A stretch of 64,000 bases of DNA, from the NCBI GenBank assembly GCA_024114885.1, contig CP099427.1, forward strand, positions 1,240,001 through 1,304,000. The letters are read 5' to 3'. Position 1 is the first letter of the stretch. Every line of letters begins with the position of its first letter. The position numbers and the translations under genes are program-made. The notes under the pieces were generated by a model. The model did not search any database and was not told the DNA's origin. It saw nothing but the letters and a program-made list of their open reading frames with translations. This document shows positions 54,942-64,000 of this stretch, in pieces. Source of the DNA: Septoria linicola (taxonomy: Eukaryota; Ascomycota; Dothideomycetes; Mycosphaerellales; Mycosphaerellaceae).

Positions 54942-57395
54942 TCATCCTCGACGAATGGAGGATCTCGAAGGAGGTCGTGACGACGGTCGCACGGGAAAGC
55001 CGAAGTCGGCGTTGGTTTTCACGGGAGTGGTTGGTGGTAAATCGCTGCGACTACGCTGGTGACCCACTCGCGGTGTCGTGCTGTTAGACCTCGATTTGGT
55101 GCTCACAGGTTGTTGTTGCTGCATGCCGGTCATGTGCGAAGGAGGATGACCTCCTCGTGCTGTCGAAGGTCGTTGCACCTCCTGCTCAATGCCCAGCCCG
55201 TGGCTACCGTTATTGTAGGCATTTGCGCCTGCCGGCAAGTAGGTCATTGGGCCGGCGCTATTGTTGCTGCGATGGTGTAGATCGACATGAGACATGGACC
55301 GGTCGTAGTTGCTGCTTTGTTGGTTGCTGCTTCCACTGCTGATTGCGCGATCATCCGCTGACAGACTCTCAGATGGCGCATCGTCGCCAATGGTAGAGGC
55401 CCACAGGCTGTTCGAAAGGGAATGCTCATCTCCCATGGGCTTCTTCTTCTGTGGCAACTTTTCTGGATCATGGCCGTCCTCGACAAGTCTCTCAACGTTC
55501 AGAAACTCCTTCTCGGTGAAGCAACCCTGCCAGCAGTGCCGCCAATCTCCCACGAGATAGTTGAAGAGCCAGCGATCGAGATTCAAGCACGGTCCGACAC
55601 ACACCGCCAGGTTGTTCAGATCCATCTTGTTTCGATCTTTGTTCGTCAGCAACAGCGACAAGTGGCATGTGATGGCGAATAGGAGGTAGTAGTTGAACGG
55701 CGGTAGCTCCGAAAGAGCGTCGCGCAGCAACTGTGGTGCTTCTTGGCCCTGGTTTCGATACTGAGGATTCTGCTTCTCCAGTTCCACGGCGAGCGATTTT
55801 TGTAATGTCGCAGGCATGACTTCAGTAGGCAGCTCACGAAACCATGCCTTGAGCATGCTTGCGATCTCGTTCGTGTCTTTAATGTCGGCGTCGAGGAGGT
55901 CAATGTCAAGCTCTTGGTCGAAACGGCGTTGCCAGTGCTTGACCTGTGGTCCACTGCCAGGCACACGGTAGAGACCCTCATTCTCACAATTTGTGTTCAG
56001 GTAGCTGTTGGAGTTAGCATGTATATATCAAATGTTGGACTCGCTAGACTCACTCTATGCATCTCCAAGGTAGAGCTGGCATCCAGTACTCTGTCTTGTC
56101 GCGACAGGACGCCAAATCCTTGCTAATGCGTGTGGCGCGTGTCTGGTCAATCAGTGGAAGATTGATGACCTTGATCACGTACTCATTGTCCGGTACGCTC
56201 GGCTTGGAATCGCTCTTGGTACGACCGAGGAATCCACCAGTGGCCTTCTTGAGACCGCTCATGAAGCTGTTGCCCTCCTTCTTATCCTTGGCCTTTGGGT
56301 ACGAAGAAGACAGGTTCTCCTGACTTTGAGCTGCCAGAGATCGCTCTTCCGACTTGCCTCGTTTGTGGTCTCGCTGTTTTCCCTTCATCCTCGCGTTTGA
56401 ACCAGGCCAATCGTTGTCCAAAGGTGCGGTCTGTGGCTGCTGATGCTCAAATGAGCTCTTACCATGCTTGTTCCCGTCACCACTCAGATTACCGTCACCG
56501 TTACCATTCAACGTTGATGGTCTTGATCCCGTCGCGTTTGAACCTCTCCTCACTGACGTCCGCCTGCCCATGCGGCCCAAGAGGCCTTTGTTTTCCTTCT
56601 TAGTTTCGGGCTTGTTCCTCGATGTCGTACTGTCCTGGCTGTGCTTCGGCGTGGGCTGTGGCCTGGTGGGTAATGCTGGCTTTTCACCTGTTCGAATCGT
56701 GGTCAGCGATGTGCTCTGTTAACGCGTCCAAATCTGTCACGTCCACAATGGCAAGCCGGCAAAGGTGTTGGTGTAGCTGACAGCAAACTCGCCAAAGTGA
56801 GATGTGAGGTAGCTGTCTTCCGACAGGCAACAGCCAGCCAATTGTTGACCGCGCGACCTGCACACAGCGATACGCAGCTCGCGCGAGCTACACATGCAGC
56901 TAACGGCCTCACTTGTCCTGCAGCGCCATTGTGGAGAGACGTGAACTTACTTTCTGACGAATGCTTCGTTATTGCCTCTTGACTTCCCACCAAGCTCAGC
57001 TCTGGTGTGCTCCCTGGATTGTTCCTCAGATGGTATATCTTCGACATTGAGCTCGTTCCCGGTCTGTATTCTTCTTTCTCGGATCTCCCCTGCCGAGAAT
57101 TCTTCCTTTCCTCCTGCTCGTTCGACAGCTTGTTCCTAAAGCTGCTGAGCAGGTTCTTTGACGAGTCCCGATTGTGCGCTCGTGGTGAGCCCGGTGGTGA
57201 TTGTGGATACTTGGGCTGGTCCTTAGGCAAAGGAGTCAATCCCGCAGCCACGTCGTGTTCGAATCCGCCTCCAAAAGATCCCAAGTCCACACCCTGCAGG
57301 TTCATCGGGCTACTATTCGGCCCAGGCTGTACGCCATTTTCACGACCCCCTCGCTCGTTGAGCTTCAACTCCTGTGGTTTGGAGTGCCGTGGCAT
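54942..57395 (-). CDS. Rho GTPase-activating protein
   Basis: Three exons: 57395-56951, 56687-56054 and 56004-54942; 713 aa. The N-terminal 330 residues are disordered, Ser/Pro/Lys-rich and likely phosphorylated. The RhoGAP domain (about 320-540) has the arginine finger in ENEGLYRVPG, AWFRELPTEVMP, LPPFNYYLLFAITCHLSLL and MDLNNLAVCVGPCLNL. The C-terminal 170 residues are again disordered (Ser/Asn/Gln/Pro-rich). It would stimulate GTP hydrolysis by a Rho/Cdc42-type GTPase at the cortex in polarity or cytokinesis. The first intron is long for this window (263 nt), but the phases match and give ESEKPALPTRPQ. The start at 57395 is the first ATG; an upstream exon cannot be excluded. Confidence 0.88.
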
Positions 57396-58704
57396 GGCTA
57401 CCACTCACCCACTATATCGTCCTTAGATTGCCTGTATCCGCAACCGGCGGCAAGCCCGTAGGGGCGGGTATGGCAGACAACGGCTAGACCAGACACGCAG
57501 GAGATGAAGCAGGCTACATGCGGTGGCATGCGCGCCGTTGCTATTGCGAGACCACAAAGTGCCCGAACAGGCGATAGATTGCAGCTACGCGCGAGACAAT
57601 GAGTGACGGCTGTCGCAAAACAAAGGCGGTAGTCCTGCACGTATGCGCCCTCGTTGCAATGCTGGCGCCGGCTGGACCTGCTGTGCAATATATGCTGTGC
57701 GACTCGGCGTGCGCGCGGGCGATCAGCAGTGGGAGGCCGGTGTCACTGGCAGCGTCGCTTTGAATGTGGGTATGGTCGGCCGTCGAAACGTCTCAGCACC
57801 AATGCCGTTTCTTTGAGAGGGTGGGGATTGCAACAGGAGCGCGGATGTGCTGGGCGATTACGCACCACGACAGCGCTGACAATGGTCGCAATAGAGTGTG
57901 CTGTGCTAGTCGACGCCGGCGGCAGTCCTCCAGAGTGGGATTGTGGGTGGCCGTCCCAAAATGCGCACGCAACGCACGTTACAGAGAGCGGTGGTGCTGC
58001 TGCGTTGCTGTTTGGCTCGTTCCTGTGAAGTCGACCGGTCTCGTAGCGTCGTTCTGAGTCGGGTAGCGCTTTCACTCTTGCATAAGCAAAATACCGGTGG
58101 GATGTGATGCACGACAACGACAATGACGAACGAGCGCTCGAGCTATTCGCTGCTGCGAACTACTCTCCTCCTTCTCTCACACACGAGTGCACTAACTAGC
58201 GTTTGGTCGCTCGAAACACGCTGCGAACAGATTGGCTTCAGAGCGGGACGAGGGAGATACGCCACCCCTGTCTGCAAACCATCTCCACTTTGGGGCCTGT
58301 TCCTGGCGTCTACTTTTACCGAGAAGCTTGGGCTCACGGCCATAAATAAGTCCAACCCGACTTCTGTCGGCCCATGCTGCTCATGAACAACAAGTCTCTC
58401 ACGGCGTTCTGTGACGAGTCGTTCGAGCGAAGAACGCGGCACGCGCAGTACACGCACGAGCTACCATCGGCGCTCGGACACACTGCAATACGCTTCTACC
58501 ATCGCTCTGTTCATGACATGCAGGCCACAGTCATCAAAGTGGGACGTTGCTCTCTCCGCGCTTAGTTAGCTCCGGCTGCGTGTCTCCGTGATGCCTGCGA
58601 TCGGTCTTCGTTAGGCACCATTTTGACAAAAGTCCGTAATTTGACCTCACCAAGCGAAGACATTTGCTCTCCCTGTGACACTTGTTACCAGCAGCATACT
58701 CATC
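57396..58704. other. Divergent intergenic region, RhoGAP (-) / BET2 (+), 1.3 kb
   Basis: Frames at 57743-58123 and 57654-58028 overlap on opposite strands, lack family motifs and were not accepted. Nothing else identified. Confidence 0.4.
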
Positions 58705-59896
58705 ATGTCGCTGGCAGCTGGTCCCGGTCGAGGCGGCGGCGCTTCTACAGCGGCATCACAGCTCCCGGACGAGCTGCAGCTGGTTGTGGACAAGCACGTA
58801 GCGTATATTCAAAGCCTCGACACAGTATGGGTTCAACCAGAATGCTTGTCTTGCGCCGGCTGACACTGACGAAACAGTAGCGCAGGGACGAGCTCGAATA
58901 CCACCTCACCGAACATTTGCGCATCAGCGGTATCTACTGGGGCCTCGTACCGCTGCACCTGCTTGGACATCCCGATGCGCTCCCTCGCGAAGGTCTGCTG
59001 GAGTACCTCTTCAGCTGCCTACACGAGAATGGAGGATTTGGAGCAGCGCCTGGTCATGATCCGCATATGCTCTACACCGTGTCTGCTGTGCAGATTCTGG
59101 CCATGATTGATGGGTTCAAGGAGCTCGAGCAAAAAATACCGGATGGCAAATTGAAGGTCGCGCAGTATATGGCGGGATTGCAGCAAACCAATGGCACATT
59201 CGCTGGGGACAGATGGGGCGAGACTGACTCCCGCTTCCTCTACGCGGCGCTGAATGCCCTGTCATTACTCAATATGCTACCACACCAGCGACAAGAAGAG
59301 CCACCATTGATCAACCTCAAGGCGGCGACTGAGTACGTAAAGGCCTGTCAAAACTTTGATGGAGGCTTTGGAGTTGCTCCGGGTGCCGAGTCGCATTCTG
59401 GACAAGTCTTCACCTGCTTGGGCGCACTCACTATTGCTGGAGAAGTCGACTCCTACCTTGGAGAAGATGGCAAGGACCGCCTCGGTGCGTGGCTCTCGGA
59501 GCGTCAGCTACCAAGCGGAGGTCTCAATGGTAGACCAGAGAAGCTTGTAGATGTGTGCTACAGCTGGTGGGTTTTGACAAGTCTGGCCATGATAGGCCGC
59601 CTACACTGGATCGATAAGGCCAAGCTGACACAGTTCATCCTGCAATGTCAGGACTCTGATCAAGGAGGCTTTGCTGACAGGCCCGGAGATATGGTTGATG
59701 TCTTCCACACCTGTTTTGGAACGGCAGGTCTCAGCTTGCTTGGGCATCCTGGCCTACTGGAGGTGGACCCGGCTTAGTAAGTTCAGAGGCTGCCTATTCT
59801 TGTCATGCTTTGTTTCAGGAGGATGCTCGACTGACCTCATGTTGAAGCTGCATGCCGAAGCACATCACCGATAGACTTCTCGGACGCACGCCATGA
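58705..59896 (+). CDS. BET2: Rab geranylgeranyltransferase (GGTase II) beta subunit
   Basis: Three exons: 58705-58824, 58881-59776 and 59848-59896; 354 aa. A prenyltransferase beta barrel with repeated QNFDGGFGVAPG / ENGGFGAAPGH / SDQGGFADRPG motifs. Zinc ligands lie in DVCYSWWVL (Asp, Cys) and DVFHTCFG (His). With the alpha subunit and Rab escort protein it transfers geranylgeranyl groups to C-terminal cysteines of Rab GTPases in the cytosol, which is essential for membrane traffic. The N-terminus is Gly-rich and slightly longer than in yeast. All junctions restore family sequence (DT|RRDELEYHL; DPA|YCMPKHI). Confidence 0.96.
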
Positions 59897-60908
59897 AGCT
59901 TATGTCAACTTCACCTCGACACATTTTTCTCAGCTGACTGAGCTTGCACAAGTCGAGGACTCTCGCAATGATCTGAGTTTCTTGTTGAAGGGTAAGATCC
60001 AGATGCTCTCGCTAGTACAGCATCTAGTCAATGTCAAGTCGAGGAGGCATCTCAGTTGCCGCCTTGAACCAAAAGTCACAGTAGGCAGCGGCTCTTTCGC
60101 GCTCCGGCGTTCAAGATGGTTCATGCAACTCTTACAATCTAATAACCCGTGTTGAGCTCGTCAATGAGACCGGGCTACAATGTGAGAGAAGAAAGATCTT
60201 GAGCCGTTTGACAATTGACCTTCGCGTTTACCTGAGCTGCGTGCAGGCTACCATCTGCTCATAACAGACGCGCGTTTACCTTCAGAAGCTTCGCGCGGTA
60301 CCACGTGTCCGTTCACCATTCACCGTTTACCGGTTCATTCGTTCACTTGACTTGTATACGCGTCCGTCAACCTCATCTGGTGAGGTAGCGGTATAGGGTC
60401 GCGTAAGTTCATGCCAAGCGCTAGCGCTAATGCGCGAGACCATAGCTCTTGCCTGTGCACAAAACGCTCTTTCCAGCCTCCACTACGGCTTCCACATTTG
60501 CAATGCACATAAGGCAAGCACATCACTGACGGCCGGCAGCGACTCTCGAGCACGACGTTTCCTCCCAAACAGCCAAACAGCGGCTCTCTGATCGTTCTGC
60601 CTGGCAGTCTTCATCTTCTCCCACTCTCCTTCACCAACTTCAACTTCTTCACCACCAACTCCTTCTTCTTGGTTGCTGCTCGTTCGTCCCTCCTTTTGGA
60701 TTGCCTCTCTTTTGAGCAAAAACCAGCATACTCATTAGCTGCTTCCGGCACACACTAATCGACAGACGGCACCTCACCGCCGTCCCTCCTTCACCAGTAA
60801 CAGCAGCAAGAGCTTCAGAGCTTCTCGAACGCTGAAACACGCCAGCACGGCAGAAGTATCACTGAAACAGTCAGCAGCAGAAATTTAGGCTATTGACTGT
60901 CGCCTTTG
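59897..60908. other. Intergenic, 1 kb: leader of the zinc-finger gene
   Basis: Contains a CGCGTTTACC repeat cluster (listed separately), a CACGTG E-box at about 60302, and a long C/T-rich leader from about 60590 to 60800. Confidence 0.45.
60223..60331. promoter_or_regulatory. Three GTTTACC elements, two inside an identical 10-mer
   Basis: CGCGTTTACC occurs at 60223-60232 and again at 60271-60280; CCGTTTACC follows at 60323-60331. The reverse complement contains GTAAAC, the forkhead core. About 580-690 bp upstream of the ATG at 60909. Functional meaning is inferred only. Confidence 0.45.
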
Positions 60909-62719
60909 ATGAACTTGCTACAAAGCGATGTAGCCAACAACATTCCCCTCAGCTGCCATGTCTGCCCGCGGCGGCCTGACTTCTCGGACGTCAGCCATTT
61001 ACTCACCCACATCCAAAGCAAGGGCCACCTTTCCGCGTACTACAAGATCAAAGTCAGAGCCAGCTCCGATCAAGATGCTCAAGACACGGTCGACGCCTAC
61101 GACGAGTGGTATGCTGAATATGGCTTGGAAGAGCTCATGCGTGAGCGAATGAGCCAAAAGGATAAGAAGAAGGCAGCAGGTGGCACGACTTCTCGTAGAT
61201 CCATCAGTAAGTGGACAGACTGTACAAGCTTGGCATATCTGACATTCCTGCAGATGGCACGAACTCTTCACGAAGCACTCCGGGCCCAAGGAGCTCGCGA
61301 CGCCCCGCGAGGGAACTCCGCGAGCAGTCATTGCTTGACCCACAACTCGGTCTCAGAGGTCCTGCAGCGTCCTCGCGCTCCGCTACACCGCTGTCCTATT
61401 ATGATCCTTCCAACTTCCGCCGCTCGCTCGGTCCGATGCAACAGCATTGGGGTAACGGTCCATACTTGAGCAACTCTCCCAGCACGATCAAGCAGGAGAG
61501 CGTTAGCAGCTTTGAGGATAACGACGAAGACGACGTTTACGAACCGATGCCGAGACGCACCTCACGCCGCCGGGCTAACAACAGTATCTCTGCCTTCTCT
61601 CAACTTGACGATGCTTCCGAGCTCGGTGACGACCTCACTCCCGACAACACAAGGCTCAAAGGAATCATCTGGCCCGGCATGGCAATCTTCGACTCTGCTA
61701 CACCGGACATGAAGCGCCGTCGCAATCAAAAGAAGGATGCCTGTGTCCTGCGAGCCCTACAGGCCACGAGCGAGATCGTGGAACCGACCGAGTGCGTTTA
61801 CGACACTTCTGGCTCCCTCCAGACCGAGCGCGAGATCACTGGTCTGCCGGCGTCGGAGGACGAACTTATCGCAGGTGAATCGGAACCAGAGCGAGATGAG
61901 CAAGAGAAGAAACGTCCTCGCCGCAAGGCACGCCAACCTCTTATCAAGAAAGAGCCCAACACTGGTCGAGTCACTCGAGGCAAAATCACCGCACCACTCT
62001 ACACTCGCACAAGCAGAACACCATACTTCGATGGAGTCAACGATGACGACGATGATCTCACCTATCGCACGCGCCCAAAGAAGCGTACAGGCCTCAGCAT
62101 ACATCGCGACAACACTGGTCCCGAGATTACTTTCAACCAGCCGGCATCGATGCAATACCTCACGTCCGGCTACAACCCACTACGCAGCAACGGTCCGAGC
62201 AACTCGATGCAGCGACAGCAGATGTTCGAGAACCCACTGATCCCTCGAAGCCATCATCGTCAACCGTCCTGGGGCCAGTCTCACATTCCCTTTCGACCAG
62301 CCGCCACTGGCCCGCAGCAATCGTATTCCACTTTCGGAGCAATGTTCGGGCAACAGCCTACTGCCAACAATGCCAGCACGAACCACACATTCGCTACTTT
62401 TGCCCAGACCTTTGGGCCTGCCCAAGTGACCATGTCGCACAGCCCGAATCCCCTCTTCCAGTCCGCCACTGCCACCGATATGTGGGATATGTTCAACAGC
62501 ATCACCGACCCAGTTGATAGTGTCATGGGTGACGCTGATCTTGGGTTCAGCATTGGTGGTGAGTGGGACCGCTGCTCCATGATATCGCTCCGAATTCATG
62601 CTGACAACCATGCTCGCTGAACAGGGGACGGCACAACTGGCAATCCACTCTTTTTATCTGACGCAAAACCGGTCGTCGACGATGAGGAGGGTACCATCTC
62701 TGCTACAAGTGAGCACTGA
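60909..62719 (+). CDS. C2H2-like zinc-finger protein with long disordered tail
   Basis: Three exons: 60909-61206, 61254-62558 and 62625-62719; 565 aa. A single N-terminal finger, CHVCPRRPDFSDVSHLLTH, then SKGHLSAYYK, has the C-x2-C ... H-x3-H spacing of a C2H2 finger with an extra His. A helical YDEWYAEYGLEELMRERM segment follows. The rest is disordered: a basic KKRPRRKARQPLIKKEP segment that could be a nuclear localisation signal, acidic runs and Asn/Gln/Ser-rich regions with FG dipeptides. Single-finger proteins of this layout are conserved in ascomycetes but functionally unknown. A transcription- or chromatin-related nuclear role is inferred. Confidence 0.78.
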
Positions 62720-63608
62720 GACAAGAATCCCCAGTGGAGATCTTTTCCACACGGACACGTCTCACTCAACCTCGAGCCATTCGTACCCATGACTCGACCG
62801 GATCAACAGCAACCACGCTCCCCTGCCCCCAGATGGCGAATGTTTCGTTCATTCCTGCGAGCAGAAGCGGAGTCCCGATCAACCACACTTCCAGCCATCT
62901 TGCTCTCCATGATATATAGTATCTCTACGGCGACGAATCTCCAGACCATGAACATGCAGCCAATCTTTGGCTCACAGAAAAAAAACACATCATCCACATA
63001 TTCAGGTGCTGCGTAATGAGGGAGGGCGGCACACTCGGCCATACTCGATGGCCAAGGCGAAGGGGCATACTACTTGTGCGTAGCCTCCATGAAACAAAGC
63101 ATTGCTAGGAGGAAACATATATGGTCAATGGTAATGTGTGCTGCATAACGATCAGCAAGATGAGCAATGAGGAAGGTTAATAGTGCCTCGACACTCGTTT
63201 GAAAGACCTGATGTGTCACAGCCTCCAGGAGAGGCAATGACATCGTGGCTGGCTGTGGTGAGCACAGGTAGCTAAGAATCTGATAACACACTGTGACACT
63301 TCTGCGACTTTCCTCTCCAGTTGCTGCTCGCCCTTTGATTTGAGTCAAGACTTGCTTGACTTTTGAGCATGTTTTAGGCCAAGCCAGCAGGCATCAGCTC
63401 TGCCACTTTAGCGGAGACTGCTTCCGTGAGCAACTGCTCCAAGTCCTCAGCGTTCGTTGGAGAACTTGTACAGACCAATTTACGACGTGCTCGTGTTGGG
63501 TACGAATTTGGACGCGTCGCTGTCGAAGCGCGTCATCAAAGAATCCTTCAACGACACACATTCCAACTACGCGGCCTTCCACTGACTTTGTAGAGATGTA
63601 ATGCAGTC
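62720..63608. other. Intergenic, 0.9 kb
   Basis: 3' UTR of the zinc-finger gene and upstream region of the last gene. Frames at 63070-63348 and 62803-63042 have no family features. Confidence 0.4.
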
Positions 63609-64000
63609 ATGCCAGTCAGATCTGCTGGCTGCTTCCAATGCCGCAAGCGAAAGATCCGATGCGATGAAAAGCGACCTGGTTGTGATCGCTGCAAGACCCA
63701 TGGCGTCTCGTGCCCCGGCTACAGGCTGCCAGCACCTGGCCAGATAGCCTTTGCTGACGAGACCAGAGCTGTCGTCAGTCGAGCCACAAAGGGGAGAAAA
63801 GGTAGTGATGGCATTACCACGATCAAGTTCCTTGAAAATAACGAGGAGCACACCTCGACGACGAGTACCAGGAATAGTGTCCCGCCGGAAGGGACCAAGA
63901 TTGCTTGCAATCGCTGCAACTTCCACGATTATCAAGATGACCTGCTTGTTGATGCTGTGGACTCCATGAAATCTCGATATCCGCATGGGACAGAATGGAT
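63609..64000 (+). CDS. Zn(2)-Cys(6) transcription factor, N-terminal part (runs off the window)
   Basis: From ATG 63609 the frame stays open to the window end (at least 130 aa). Residues 8-35 form a complete binuclear zinc cluster: GCFQCRKRKIRCDEKRPGC, then DRCKTHGVSC, with normal C-x2-C-x6-C-x6-C-x2-C-x6-C spacing, followed by PGYRLP, typical of fungal C6 regulators. The next 90 residues are polar, with no second DNA-binding domain. An additional CNRC pair near residue 98 is probably incidental. Targets unknown; the regulatory domain lies outside the window. An ATG at 63601 is in another frame and short. Confidence 0.85.
   Translation, partial: MPVRSAGCFQCRKRKIRCDEKRPGCDRCKTHGVSCPGYRLPAPGQIAFADETRAVVSRATKGRKGSDGITTIKFLENNEEHTSTTSTRNSVPPEGTKIACNRCNFHDYQDDLLVDAVDSMKSRYPHGTEW

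Noticed and set aside
57743..58123. 126-codon minus-strand frame between RhoGAP and BET2
   Set aside because: Overlaps + strand frames of similar length, has no motif and no coding-like composition.
1..64000. tRNA genes, CRISPR arrays, prokaryotic-type operons
   Set aside because: No T-loop/acceptor-stem combination was spotted, no regularly spaced repeats, and the genome is fungal. A tRNA search tool could still find one I missed.

Overview
The window is 64 kb of nuclear DNA from a filamentous ascomycete, most likely a Dothideomycete (the class is inferred; family-level assignment is not possible by eye). Nearly all introns are 47-75 nt, with GTRAGT-type donors, CTRAY-type branch points and AG acceptors. 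Genes lie about every 2.3 kb on both strands without operons. The set is a typical fungal housekeeping mix: SET1, pyruvate carboxylase, tropomyosin, SmB, uL5, Rpp29, FKBP12, HIS2, a Chk2-type kinase and the Rab geranylgeranyltransferase beta subunit. I found no tRNA, rRNA, CRISPR array, intact transposon or biosynthetic backbone gene. Exon joins were derived by hand from splice signals, reading phase and family sequence.

Layout. 1-5.2 kb: an aldo-keto reductase pseudogene, a DHA2 drug-type MFS transporter and a sugar-transporter-type MFS protein. 6.2-18.8 kb: SET1 (+); a repeat-rich convergent spacer; a securin (Cut2-like) gene (-) divergent from tropomyosin (+); and pyruvate carboxylase (-), which includes a 27-nt microexon. 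20.5-29.7 kb: a second DHA2 transporter (-), an F-box-like gene with a broken frame, a Zn2Cys6 regulator (-) divergent from ornithine aminotransferase (+), and a second F-box-like gene. 31.7-37.3 kb: a small secreted, probably GPI-anchored protein, SmB (-, with a 9-nt microexon) divergent from ribosomal protein uL5 (+), and a decayed segment holding a pepsin-type protease relic. 37.6-50.4 kb: a proline-rich orphan, RNase P subunit Rpp29, a secreted NTF2-like protein with a GC-AG intron, a disordered protein with two SUMO-interaction-like motifs, FKBP12 with a mitochondrial-type leader, histidinol-phosphatase, a Chk2/Rad53 kinase and an unassigned helical protein. 51-64 kb: an epoxide hydrolase, a tandem pair of related F-box-like genes, a RhoGAP, BET2, a C2H2-like zinc-finger protein, and the start of another Zn2Cys6 regulator running off the end.

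There is no single dedicated new system visible. The signals most worth following are the microexons (a 9-nt one in the core spliceosome protein SmB, and a 27-nt one in pyruvate carboxylase whose skipping would create an immediate stop), the dispersed and tandem F-box-like family, a possible 32-nt intron, and the mixture of decayed and intact genes in the accessory stretches.
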